Shown: positions 1-7,637, counted from the first letter of the stretch. The stretch: DNA of 39,476 bases from an uncultured Pelagibacteraceae bacterium (GCA_902515985.1 CABXWY010000009.1:1-39476), one strand, 5' to 3'. The notes: generated by a model from the letters alone, not told the origin. Numbers and translations are program-made.

Positions 1-406
1 GTTCTTCATACATCTTTTGACATTCGGCAAATGAATTTTTATCATTAGGATCAAAAATATTTGTATTTGCAACATCTCCACAGACCATAAGATCTAAGTC
101 TTTAAAACTATTTTTTGCATCATTAGCGATTTTCAAAGCACTTTTTTGAAGTGGTTCTAATAAATCTTCTTTACCTATAATTCTTAATTTTTCTCTATGA
201 CCGTAATAAGTAAATGCCTGCACAACATCTGATCCCGCTCTTATAAATTCTTTATGAAGTTGACTAACTACTTCAGGATGTTCTAAGACAACTTCGGGAA
301 CAAATGCTCCAGCAGATAAATACCCTCTTCTTTCCATTGCAAAAAGATATCCTTCGGCACAAATTATTGGGCCTTCATTTAATCTAGTGAGTAAATCTTT
401 TTTCAT
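1..406 (-). CDS. bhmT: Betaine-homocysteine S-methyltransferase, N-terminal part (cut by window edge)
   Basis: Cytoplasmic enzyme expected to move a methyl group from glycine betaine (or a related donor) to homocysteine, giving methionine and dimethylglycine. About 135 residues are visible from an ATG at 404-406. They match the start of the BHMT/homocysteine methyltransferase barrel: a LLTRLNEGPIICAEG-type opening, an FAMERRGYLSAGAFVPE stretch, then HPEVVSQLHKEFIRAGSDVV and QAFTYY. The first half of that match is closer to animal-type BHMT than to generic MmuM. The C-terminal zinc-binding cysteines lie outside the window, so the catalytic site cannot be checked. The gene is divergent from a betaine-type binding protein 140 bases away, which supports betaine as donor. 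A generic homocysteine methyltransferase is the main alternative. Confidence 0.85.
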   Translation of the reverse strand, partial: MKKDLLTRLNEGPIICAEGYLFAMERRGYLSAGAFVPEVVLEHPEVVSQLHKEFIRAGSDVVQAFTYYGHREKLRIIGKEDLLEPLQKSALKIANDAKNSFKDLDLMVCGDVANTNIFDPNDKNSFAECQKMYEE

Positions 407-468
407 ACCACCCTTTAATTAAAATAATGTTACATCCAATTTTATCTTGCTAAAAGACAATTTTGATA

Positions 469-481
469 CAACTCGGAGTTG
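469..481. promoter_or_regulatory. Perfect 13-bp palindrome in the divergent bhmT/proX gap
   Basis: CAACTC-G-GAGTTG is a perfect dyad with 6-base arms and a single central base, and is GC-rich for this AT-rich gap. It lies 8 bases upstream of a plausible promoter for the transporter gene (TTGCTT at 490-495, 16-base spacer, TCTAAT at 512-517 preceded by TG at 509-510). A dimeric regulator bound here could control both the methyltransferase and the importer. Dyad and spacing are seen directly; operator function is inferred. The rest of the 407-546 gap shows nothing else except the GGAG ribosome site at 538-541. Confidence 0.35.
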
Positions 482-546
482 AGACTAGTTTGCTTTTTAA
501 TTTCAATGTGTTCTAATTAAACTTTAAATATAAAAACGGAGATAAA

Positions 547-1557
547 ATGAACATAAAAAGAATATTACTTTCTGCTCTAGTTATTTTAGGTTTCACTTCT
601 TTTAGTGGAATTGCGAATGCTGCTTGTGGAAAGATATCAATTGCTAACATGAACTGGGCTTCTGCTAACTTCATGGCTGAGGTTGATAAAATTATACTAG
701 AAAAAGGATATGGTTGCGAAGTTGAGTTAGTACCAGGTGCAACTATGCCAACATTTACATCTATGCAAGAAAAAGGTGAGCCAGATATTGCTCCTGAGTT
801 TTGGGCAAATGCTGCAATTGTTGAGTTAGAAAAAGCTGTAGCTGAAGGAAAACTACACTCTATAAATAAAGCTCCTATCACTGGTTTAGGTGAAGGATGG
901 TGGGTATTACCTGCTACTTTAGAAAAGCATCCAGAACTAACTACTGCTGATGCAATTTTAAAAAGACCTGATCTATTTCCACACCCTGAAGATCCATCAA
1001 AAGGTGGATTTCATATTTGTCCTCCAGGATGGAACTGTGAATTAAGTAACAGAAACCATTACAGAGCTTGGGAAATGGAAAAAAAAGGTTGGAAGATTGT
1101 TGAAACTGGTTCAGCGGCTGGACTTGATGGTTCAATTGCTAAGGCTGCCGAAAGAGGTGAAAACTGGTTTGGTTATTACTGGTCACCAACAGCTTTAATT
1201 GGAAAATATAATATGCAAGCTGTAGACATGGGTGAATATGCTGGAAAAGATAACTGGGATAACTGTTTATCAAAACCAGAACAAGACTGTGCTAATCCTA
1301 AGAAATCTTCATGGGTTAAATCTGAAGTTTTCACTGTAGCTACTGATAACTATAAAAAATCTGCTGGAAAAGATGGAATGAACTATCTTAAGAAAAGAGT
1401 TTATCCTGGTCCAGTAATGAATGGCATGTTAGTTTGGATGGGAGAAAACCAAGCTGAAGGTGCAGATGCTGCGGTAGAATTCCTTAAGACCCAAGAAAAA
1501 GTTTGGTCTAAATGGGTATCTGGAAAAGCAAAAAAAGCGATCAAAGCATCACTTTAA
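547..1557 (+). CDS. proX: Glycine betaine/proline-type ABC transporter substrate-binding protein
   Basis: Periplasmic binding protein of the ProX/OpuAC family, expected to capture glycine betaine or a related compatible solute (DMSP, proline betaine, choline) and deliver it to the downstream permease. The 336-residue product begins with a classic signal peptide (positive start, hydrophobic core, likely cleavage after ANA near residue 25). The mature protein opens with KISIANMNWASANFMAEV, the family's first strand. It has many tryptophans (WW near residue 118, FGYYWSP, LVWMGENQ), as expected for an aromatic cage that holds quaternary ammonium groups. A GGAG ribosome site lies 5 bases before the ATG. 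An 11-bp hairpin follows the stop codon. The substrate cannot be settled from sequence; betaine is favoured by the divergent methyltransferase gene. Confidence 0.9.
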   Translation: MNIKRILLSALVILGFTSFSGIANAACGKISIANMNWASANFMAEVDKIILEKGYGCEVELVPGATMPTFTSMQEKGEPDIAPEFWANAAIVELEKAVAEGKLHSINKAPITGLGEGWWVLPATLEKHPELTTADAILKRPDLFPHPEDPSKGGFHICPPGWNCELSNRNHYRAWEMEKKGWKIVETGSAAGLDGSIAKAAERGENWFGYYWSPTALIGKYNMQAVDMGEYAGKDNWDNCLSKPEQDCANPKKSSWVKSEVFTVATDNYKKSAGKDGMNYLKKRVYPGPVMNGMLVWMGENQAEGADAAVEFLKTQEKVWSKWVSGKAKKAIKASL

Positions 1558-1570
1558 TAAAGTAAATTAT

Positions 1571-1597
1571 CTGAACCCGTTTTAATAACGGGTTCAG
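1571..1597 (+). promoter_or_regulatory. Intercistronic stem-loop between binding-protein and permease genes
   Basis: CTGAACCCGTT and AACGGGTTCAG form a perfect 11-bp stem with a TTAAT loop, 13 bases after the proX stop and 11 bases before the permease ATG. No run of T follows, so it is unlikely to be a full terminator. A hairpin at this place in binding-protein operons commonly shields the upstream mRNA from 3' decay, so that binding protein is made in excess over permease. It also sits where it could limit ribosome access to the permease start. The structure is seen; the role is inferred. Confidence 0.65.
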
Positions 1598-1608
1598 AAC
1601 AAAATTTT

Positions 1609-2496
1609 ATGGATTTCTTAAATAATATTCCTGAAATGGATCGTACTGCTTTAAGAGAATTAAAGAAGGGCATAGATTTAAGTTTTAAAGAATTTTCAAG
1701 AGCCTACGGAGATGGAATTGAAAGTTTTTTTGATCCACTTTTATATTTTCTAATTTGGTTGGAAAAATTATTAGTAACTAGCCCATGGCCGTTAGTGATT
1801 GGTGTTTTTGGTTTATTAGCATGGATCGGATCACGGAGTATTAAGCTAGTAATTGGAACAATGATATGTTTTGTTATTATTGGTTATTTCGGAATGTGGA
1901 AAAACTGCATGGCAACAGTAGCTATAATTTCAGTTGCAACATTAGTTTGTATTGTAGTTGGTATACCAATTGGGGTTTTGATGTCTAAATCTAATAGAGC
2001 TGAAAAAACTATTTTACCAATTTTAGACATGATGCAAACCATACCTAGTTTTGTTTATTTAATTCCAATTATAATGTTGCTGGGAATTGGAAAAGTGCCA
2101 GGTTTATTGGCTGTGTGTATATATGCTCTGCCTCCAATTGTTAGATTAACTAATTTAGGAATAAGAGAGGTCGACAAGGAAACTCTCGAAGCAAGTGAAG
2201 CATTTGGGGCAACTCCATTACAAAAATTAAAATCTGTACAGATACCATTGTCGCTTCCGACAATATTTGCTGGGATAAATCAAACTATTATGATGGCATT
2301 AGCGATGGTTGTAATAGCCTCTATGATTGGGGTAAAAGGCCTGGGAATTCCAATTCTACAATCTATTTCTAACCAATATTTAGCTCTTGGGATGATGAAT
2401 GGTCTAGCGATTGTAGCCCTTGCTATAATTTTTGATAGAGTAACTCAAAAGTATGGCCAAAGGATCCAAAAACATAGAGGTCAAAATAAAAAATAA
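1609..2496 (+). CDS. proW: Glycine betaine/proline-type ABC transporter permease
   Basis: Inner-membrane permease of the ProW/OpuAB family, partner of the preceding binding protein. The 295-residue product has a long N-terminal soluble stretch (about residues 1-50) followed by several hydrophobic helices. It carries the EAA loop that contacts the ATPase (EASEAFGATPLQKLKSVQIP) followed by LSLPTIFAGINQ, both typical of betaine permeases. The conserved DMMQTIPSFVYLIP block precedes it. The C-terminus is basic and cytoplasmic. The expected ATPase gene (proV/opuAA) is not on either side: bhmT lies beyond proX, and metF follows after 64 bases. Either the ATPase is encoded elsewhere or the permease shares one. 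Confidence 0.9.
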   Translation: MDFLNNIPEMDRTALRELKKGIDLSFKEFSRAYGDGIESFFDPLLYFLIWLEKLLVTSPWPLVIGVFGLLAWIGSRSIKLVIGTMICFVIIGYFGMWKNCMATVAIISVATLVCIVVGIPIGVLMSKSNRAEKTILPILDMMQTIPSFVYLIPIIMLLGIGKVPGLLAVCIYALPPIVRLTNLGIREVDKETLEASEAFGATPLQKLKSVQIPLSLPTIFAGINQTIMMALAMVVIASMIGVKGLGIPILQSISNQYLALGMMNGLAIVALAIIFDRVTQKYGQRIQKHRGQNKK

Positions 2497-2534
2497 GCTG
2501 TTTCAATTTGATCTTAAATTTTTATAGACAGCTT
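2495..2534 (+). terminator. Weak terminator-like hairpin after the permease gene
   Basis: AAGCTGT (2495-2501) and ACAGCTT (2528-2534) can pair, extended by a G-T and a T-A pair, with a loop of about 22 bases; TTTTCT follows directly. The long loop makes it a modest candidate. It separates the transporter genes from the metF pair and would allow independent or partly coupled expression. Confidence 0.35.
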
Positions 2535-2560
2535 TTCTAAAATAAATAAGTATCCGTTTA

Positions 2561-3289
2561 ATGAATTTTTCTTTAGAAATTAGCCCTAAAACTGATTTGG
2601 AGACTTTACCATCCTTAAAAGATGTTTATATCACAATGCTTCCAGGTGGAGACTACAAGGATACAGCAAAACAAGCTGTAAACTTAGTTAAAAGTGGTTA
2701 CAACCCAATCCCTCATTTCCCAGCCAGATCAATTGAGTCTGAAACACAACTTAAAGACTACATTTCAATTTGTAAAGACGGAGGTGTAAAACAAGCACTT
2801 ATTATAGGTGGTAGCAGAGAACCTATTGGTAAATTTGACAGCTCAATCCAGCTTCTTGAAACAGGTTATTTTGAGCAGATGAAGATAGGAATTGCTGGAC
2901 ATCCCGAGGGGAGTCCTGATATATCGGATTCTAAATTGGAGAAAGCAATGGATGATAAAAAACCTTACGCTGATTATATCGTCACACAATGGTTGATGGA
3001 TCCGCAGCTTATAATTGATTTTATATCCAAACAATCTGTACCAGTTCATGTAGGAATTACTGGGCCACTTAAAATTACTAGCTTAATTAAATTTGCTAAT
3101 ATTGTTGGGGCAAAAAATTCCATAAATTTTCTTAAATCTAATTTTAGTAAGGCGTTAGATTTAATGAAACCTAAAGACCCTAATGAATTAATTGAGAAAT
3201 TAAAAATGCATACTGATTTTTTTCACATTTATACATTCGGCGGCTTGAAGGAAACAAACAAGTGGTTGGAGGAAAATAAATATGTCTAA
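2561..3289 (+). CDS. metF: Short methylenetetrahydrofolate reductase-like protein
   Basis: Cytoplasmic flavoprotein of the MetF family, interconverting 5,10-methylene-THF and 5-methyl-THF. At 242 residues it is shorter than the usual ~290-300. Family landmarks are in order: SLEISPKT at the N-terminus (the Glu near residue 6 matches the catalytic acid of E. coli MetF), PHFPARS, GIAGHPEGSPD (compare YPEGHP), YIVTQWLMD (compare ITQFFFD) and VPVHVGITGP. Where E. coli has GGDxPP-type residues with a flavin-tuning Asp, this protein reads IIGGSREP. It overlaps the next gene by 8 bases (ATGTCTAA), so the two are probably translated together. The partner is DmdA/GcvT-like, so I infer it oxidises methyl-THF released by demethylation rather than serving methionine synthesis. 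Confidence 0.8.
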   Translation: MNFSLEISPKTDLETLPSLKDVYITMLPGGDYKDTAKQAVNLVKSGYNPIPHFPARSIESETQLKDYISICKDGGVKQALIIGGSREPIGKFDSSIQLLETGYFEQMKIGIAGHPEGSPDISDSKLEKAMDDKKPYADYIVTQWLMDPQLIIDFISKQSVPVHVGITGPLKITSLIKFANIVGAKNSINFLKSNFSKALDLMKPKDPNELIEKLKMHTDFFHIYTFGGLKETNKWLEENKYV

Positions 3290-4637
3290 AGAATTTGATT
3301 ATTCAAAAATGAAACATGCAACGTCTGTAAATCAATCAGATCGTCAGGTACCATATAATTTAAGACAAAGTGGTCCGACAAAAGTTGAATTACTAATTTC
3401 AACACGAGTAAGAAAATCACCTTATTGGCATTTGTCAATGAGAGCAGGTTGTTGGAGAGCTACAGTATACAATCGTATTTATCATCCAAGAGGATATGTA
3501 AGAGGAAAAAATGGTGCGATGGTAGAATATAATTCAATTAAAAATGATGTAACAATGTGGAATGTTGCAGTTGAAAGACAAATAAGAGTAAAGGGACGTG
3601 ACGCTGAAAAATTTGTTAATTATGTAATTACTAGAGATGCTACTAAAATCTCTCCAATGCGAGCAAGATACGTAATTTTGTGCAATTATAAAGGTGGTGT
3701 TTTAAATGACCCAATACTTTTAAGAATATCTAAAGACGAATTTTGGTTTAGTTTATCAGACAGTGATATCGGGCTATATTTGCAAGGAGTAAATGCAAAC
3801 AAAAAGTTTAAATGTGAAATAGATGAAATAGACTCTTGTCCTGTTCAAATACAAGGGCCAAAAGCATTGGCGTTAATGAAAGATCTTATAGGGAGACAAG
3901 TTAAATTAGATAATATGCCATACTACGGTTTAGCAAAAGCGAAAGTTGGTGGTAGACCATGCATAATTTCTCAAACTGGTTTTTCAGGTGAAGCTGGATA
4001 TGAAATATATTTATATAATGCAACTAAGTATGCTGATGATATGTGGAATGCAGTATTAAAAGCGGGTAAAAAACATAAATTAAGAGTTATTGCACCTGCA
4101 CACCATAGAAGAATTCAAGCTGGTATTCTCTCGTGGGGTCAGGATTTAGATCATGAGCATAATCCTTTTCAATGTAATCTTGGATATCAAGTATCATTAT
4201 CTGGTAAGGGTGAGTGGAAGAAAAAATCTAATTACGTAGGTAAAGAAGCGCTTGAAAAAATGGGAAAAAAATTAAAAGCTGGAAAGAAACCTTATAAACT
4301 ACAGCTAGTTGGTTTGGAATTAGGGGGGAAACCAATTAAAGAATATGCACCAGATTTTTGGTTAATTTCAAAAGCTAGTGGTGGAAAACCAGTCGGATTT
4401 ATAACTTCTCCTTGGTATCATCCTGAAAAAGGAACAAATATCGCTATGGGATATGTTCCATATGATGGTACTAAAAATCATAATGGATTTCCAAAAGGAA
4501 AAGTTGGCTCAAAATATAAAGTACATCTACCTAAGAAATATTCTATTAAACCAGGTAAACCTGTAGATGCAGTAGTCGTAGATATCCCATTTACAGACTC
4601 TCACCACGCAAATACAAGAGAAGTAGTCAAAGGTTAA
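3282..4637 (+). CDS. DmdA/GcvT-family tetrahydrofolate methyltransferase of unknown substrate
   Basis: Member of the aminomethyltransferase family whose best-known relatives are GcvT (glycine cleavage) and DmdA (DMSP demethylase). At 451 residues it is longer than either (about 365-375). Blocks shared with DmdA as I remember it include SPYW.../TVYNRIYHP near the N-terminus, MWNVAVERQIRVKGRDAEKF, LNDPILLRISKDEFWFSLSDSD, VQIQGPKALALM, SGEAGYEIYLYNA, ILSWGQDLDHEHNPFQC and a closing VVVDIPF. The extra length lies mainly in the C-terminal third and a His-rich tail. The usual DmdA GWSKQGGYEVY segment reads GFSGEAGYEIY here, nearer to GcvT. Coupled to metF, it probably transfers a methyl group from an osmolyte-like compound to THF. 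DMSP, glycine betaine or an unknown compound are all possible. Confidence 0.75.
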   Translation: MSKEFDYSKMKHATSVNQSDRQVPYNLRQSGPTKVELLISTRVRKSPYWHLSMRAGCWRATVYNRIYHPRGYVRGKNGAMVEYNSIKNDVTMWNVAVERQIRVKGRDAEKFVNYVITRDATKISPMRARYVILCNYKGGVLNDPILLRISKDEFWFSLSDSDIGLYLQGVNANKKFKCEIDEIDSCPVQIQGPKALALMKDLIGRQVKLDNMPYYGLAKAKVGGRPCIISQTGFSGEAGYEIYLYNATKYADDMWNAVLKAGKKHKLRVIAPAHHRRIQAGILSWGQDLDHEHNPFQCNLGYQVSLSGKGEWKKKSNYVGKEALEKMGKKLKAGKKPYKLQLVGLELGGKPIKEYAPDFWLISKASGGKPVGFITSPWYHPEKGTNIAMGYVPYDGTKNHNGFPKGKVGSKYKVHLPKKYSIKPGKPVDAVVVDIPFTDSHHANTREVVKG

Positions 4638-4647
4638 ATCATTATTT

Positions 4648-4670
4648 GAGGAGCGGATATACCGCTCCTC
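4648..4670 (+). promoter_or_regulatory. Perfect 9-bp GC-rich stem-loop after the DmdA-like gene
   Basis: GAGGAGCGG and CCGCTCCTC pair perfectly around an ATATA loop, 10 bases after the stop codon and 10 bases before the ATG of the membrane protein. No T tract follows, so simple intrinsic termination is doubtful; an RNA-stabilising or translation-limiting hairpin is as likely. Confidence 0.55.
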
Positions 4671-4680
4671 ATTATAAATT

Positions 4681-5226
4681 ATGTTTGCAGTATTTTTAGA
4701 TATAGTTTTCAGATCTTTAAAGTTAGATAAAGCTCTTTATTCAGATAACAAATATTTTGGTGAAGCAGCTATATATTTTGCAGGCTTAATTATGATCTTA
4801 GAAGGTGTTGCAGGAGCAATAGCTGCTAATAGCATAGTCAAGACATCAATAGGTCTATCTGGGCTTACTGCAATTCTAACATGGTTTGTCTGGGCTTTAT
4901 TAATTTTTGTAATTGGAGTTAAATTATTTCCGGATAAAAATAGTAAAATTCCATTTAAAAAAATTTTAATCGGAGTTGGTTATGCCCATGCGCCTGGATT
5001 AATTAGATTTTTTGCGGTAACACCTGATTTAGTATTACCAGTAATATTTTTAACCCAGTTTTGGATTTTTGCATCACTGATTATATCAACAAAACATGTT
5101 TTAGGGCTTAAATCTAATCTTAAGTCTTTTGGGATAATTTTTTTAGCATTTTTAATTATCGCGTTTTTATCAGTCTCATTTGTAATTAGTAGAATGAACG
5201 CATTACCAATAAGTACGATAAGTTAA
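4681..5226 (+). CDS. Yip1-type integral membrane protein
   Basis: Predicted inner-membrane protein of 181 residues with about five hydrophobic segments (near residues 30-50, 58-80, 95-112, 118-137 and 145-168). The layout and the motif LDKALYSDNKYFGEAAIYFAG near the start resemble bacterial Yip1-domain proteins, which have no settled biochemical role. It lies downstream of the metF/DmdA-like pair on the same strand, separated by a hairpin, so it may be a weakly expressed member of that operon. Its stop codon overlaps that of the opposing small gene by 3 bases (shared TTAA). Function unknown. Confidence 0.6.
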   Translation: MFAVFLDIVFRSLKLDKALYSDNKYFGEAAIYFAGLIMILEGVAGAIAANSIVKTSIGLSGLTAILTWFVWALLIFVIGVKLFPDKNSKIPFKKILIGVGYAHAPGLIRFFAVTPDLVLPVIFLTQFWIFASLIISTKHVLGLKSNLKSFGIIFLAFLIIAFLSVSFVISRMNALPISTIS

Positions 5227-5375
5227 ATTGGGAAGATAGTTTTTGAAACTCGACAAGACTTACAAATTTTAAAACCTGTTAAGATTAGATTTTCTCTAAC
5301 ACTTTCATCTATTTTCTTACATTCTTCACATTTATCATCAATGTCTTCTAAATTTAATTTTTGCTCCTCAGTCAT
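5223..5375 (-). CDS. 50-residue protein with two CxxC pairs (putative zinc ribbon)
   Basis: Small gene, easily missed. The ATG (5373-5375) overlaps the end of the DUF3726-like gene by 8 bases (ATGACTGA), the same overlap type seen at other coupled genes in this window. The 50-residue product opens MTEEQKLNLEDIDD, then has CEEC at residues 16-19 and CKSC at residues 38-41, with 18 residues between the pairs. This is the layout of a minimal zinc ribbon, which could bind a nucleic acid or a protein. The N-terminal third is acidic and the segment around the second pair is basic. It is the last gene of a four-gene operon starting with an M19-like peptidase. Function unknown; the coupling and paired cysteines argue strongly that it is real. 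Confidence 0.65.
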   Translation of the reverse strand: MTEEQKLNLEDIDDKCEECKKIDESVRENLILTGFKICKSCRVSKTIFPI

Positions 5376-5976
5376 TATCAGTTAATCCTGCACCTGCTGC
5401 TGATTTCTTTAATTGCTCAGATTCTTCTACAAATGTTCCTTCTGATAATTCGTATAGTTCTTGCCATTCATTTTCACTAAAAGTATTTTTATTTTCAATG
5501 AATTTGACTTTTATTATTTTAGCAAGCTCAATAATATCTCCACTTAAAAAATTAGAATAAATAGATTGGTTAAAGTTTAAAAGAAATTCTTTTCCATCAA
5601 TATTTAAAAAAATACGTTTACCAATTATCTCTGTAGACCTACTTAGAAAAGGTATAAATAACAAGGGAAACGACATATTTTCAAAACCAACCTCGTCCAT
5701 TTTTTCTAAATTAGTTATCTGATCTAAAAAATTAATACCTGCTATTATTGGACAGTATGCAATATTAGAAGAGTTTATTTTTGAAATTAAACTTATTTTT
5801 TGGAATTGTTTTTGTCTATAGATTTTAAAATATGCATTTAAGTTTTTTAAGCCCGGAAGACCAAACATTTCTAATAACCTTATGTTTTTTCCAAGCTCCT
5901 CAGCTATACCCCAATCAAAACCGACGCTTTTTGAAGCTCTTTTAACAGTCGTATCTATCTCGCTAAAGCTTTTCAT
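5368..5976 (-). CDS. DUF3726-like protein of unknown function
   Basis: Soluble 202-residue protein with no signal peptide or clear membrane segment. The N-terminus SFSEIDTTVKRASKSVGFDWGIAEELGKNIRLLEMFGLPG matches the pattern I associate with DUF3726 of alphaproteobacteria (alternating small residues, GxxWGxAEExGKxxR, then GLPG). The rest is less recognisable; a short acidic and serine-rich tail closes it. Its ATG overlaps the previous stop by one base (TAATG) and its own end overlaps the small CxxC gene by 8 bases, so it is the third gene of a coupled operon. No reaction can be assigned. Confidence 0.6.
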   Translation of the reverse strand: MKSFSEIDTTVKRASKSVGFDWGIAEELGKNIRLLEMFGLPGLKNLNAYFKIYRQKQFQKISLISKINSSNIAYCPIIAGINFLDQITNLEKMDEVGFENMSFPLLFIPFLSRSTEIIGKRIFLNIDGKEFLLNFNQSIYSNFLSGDIIELAKIIKVKFIENKNTFSENEWQELYELSEGTFVEESEQLKKSAAGAGLTDND

Positions 5977-7637
5977 TAATTAATTAAATTATACACCCAA
6001 TGGTCATTTGTTGTTTTAAGTTCATTTGGTAAAGGCGCTCCCTGGAACATGCAAATCCTTAACCATTTGTCTGAACGTGGATCAAATTTAACAGCACCAA
6101 AAAAAGAAAGTTTTAATCTTAACATATCTATTGGCATTAGTTTAGAACCTATAGTGTTGTCTTGTATCTCGGCGTATGGAAATTTTTCTGTTATAAAGGA
6201 TCTTCTAATTACATGCCTTAGATCATTGTTATTCATTAAAAATTTACCAATAGTTAGACTATTTTTTTCGTTTGAAATTCTTTGATATAATTGACAAATA
6301 TCCCTCGCTATAGCAAGTGGTTGTTCCAGTTCTGAACCGTTATCTTTAAATCTGTTCGCTAGTCTCGGTTCTTCTTTATTTTTCGAAATAAACCAAAAAT
6401 TTTGATTGTTTTCTTTTTGTGTGAAATCTATTTTAAGAATATCCGTATAATTTAATTCTAAAATATTCCTTAAATCTGAAATAGTTTTATTTATAGGAAT
6501 TGTAAAATACATATCTTCGTCTGCGCTCATAGTCTTAATTAATGGACTTACTATCTTTTCATATGGTTCCATTATTACAGAGACCATAAACTCTAAGCAT
6601 TCAGAACCTAAGCTTTTTCTAGCCCAAATATATAAATCATTATAGGAAAATTCTTTTTTATAATCAAATCTTGTCAAAAAATATTGAATTAAAAGATCTA
6701 AATCTTTTTTTAAATGATTTATTTTTGACAATTGATAGTCACTTTCAGTATTCCAGTTTTCAATATTTTTTTGTGAACTTTTTAAACAATTAATTATGAG
6801 ATCTACATCACTTTGGTTGATTTTTTTTATTTGTCTTATTTTTTTTAATGCAACTTCTCTAGCCATTATCCAATTATTCAATAACAAAGGATGATTTACT
6901 ATAAATGGTGCCATTCCTAAACCAGTAGAGTTACCAATTCCTAAATTTCTTGATATTTCAGGGTCTAAAGATACAGCTTTTTTAGGGTTTTTACTTTTTG
7001 CAATATGATTTACTTGGTCGAAAGTAAATTGTCTAACAAGATAAACTAACATCATTTCTAATCTAAATGGACCATAAATTTCCTCTCTATTTTTAATTCT
7101 AAATCTGTCAGCTAATCCAAATTTTCCAGATCCATAGACAGCTGTTGTCCTATAGAGATAACCAACTTTTGCTAATTTATTTTTATCAGGTTGTTGTCCA
7201 TTTGAAAGACATTCGGCTACATAATTAAAAATTCTTACTGATTTATTTGCTCTAGATAAAGTAAGTTCCTTATATGACATTCTGCCAACTTCTTGCTTAG
7301 GAACATTTTTTTTTAATCTTTCAATATCTTGTTTTGTTGGAATCCCATCGAATAAAGTAAAAGCAGCATCCCACTTTGTAGCTATTACTCTATCTGATCT
7401 TTCTTGATCAGTTATTTTGTTAGCAAAACATATAAGAGAATAAATTCTTTTTTTTTTTCTAAAAGAATAAACTACAATGCCAAAACCATTTTCATCAAGT
7501 TCTAATAAATCTCTTTTATATTTCCAGTTTTTAAATTCCCGTAAAAATGATCTTAAAAAAGATAATTTAGATTGATGGAACGAGCCAAGTCTTGATAATT
7601 TCATTACTTCTTTAGGATCTCTTAGCTGTACTTCCAT
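5976..7637 (-). CDS. Conserved 553-residue protein of unknown function
   Basis: I do not recognise a characterised family. The product is soluble, basic in its first third and has no signal peptide. Visible landmarks are a LELDENGFGIVVYSFRKK beta-rich opening, RVIATKWDAAFTLFDG near residue 84, a GRMSYKELTLSRANKSVRIFNY helix near 118, GKFGLADRFRIKNREEIYGPFR near 170, and the glycine-rich GIGNSTGLGMAPFIVNHP near residue 234, which looks like a ligand or phosphate loop. It is linked by one-base TAATG overlaps to an M19-like peptidase upstream and a DUF3726-like gene downstream. That suggests a dedicated multi-protein pathway, perhaps for a modified amino acid or betaine-like compound. Confidence 0.6.
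   Translation of the reverse strand: MEVQLRDPKEVMKLSRLGSFHQSKLSFLRSFLREFKNWKYKRDLLELDENGFGIVVYSFRKKKRIYSLICFANKITDQERSDRVIATKWDAAFTLFDGIPTKQDIERLKKNVPKQEVGRMSYKELTLSRANKSVRIFNYVAECLSNGQQPDKNKLAKVGYLYRTTAVYGSGKFGLADRFRIKNREEIYGPFRLEMMLVYLVRQFTFDQVNHIAKSKNPKKAVSLDPEISRNLGIGNSTGLGMAPFIVNHPLLLNNWIMAREVALKKIRQIKKINQSDVDLIINCLKSSQKNIENWNTESDYQLSKINHLKKDLDLLIQYFLTRFDYKKEFSYNDLYIWARKSLGSECLEFMVSVIMEPYEKIVSPLIKTMSADEDMYFTIPINKTISDLRNILELNYTDILKIDFTQKENNQNFWFISKNKEEPRLANRFKDNGSELEQPLAIARDICQLYQRISNEKNSLTIGKFLMNNNDLRHVIRRSFITEKFPYAEIQDNTIGSKLMPIDMLRLKLSFFGAVKFDPRSDKWLRICMFQGAPLPNELKTTNDHWVYNLIN

Noticed and set aside
513..881. 122-residue minus-strand frame within the betaine-binding-protein gene
   Set aside because: It lies antisense to a gene with clear family motifs and shows no domain or ribosome site of its own.
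3282..4637. Calling the gene DmdA or GcvT outright
   Set aside because: It shares blocks with both but is much longer, and substrate residues differ, so a specific name is not justified.
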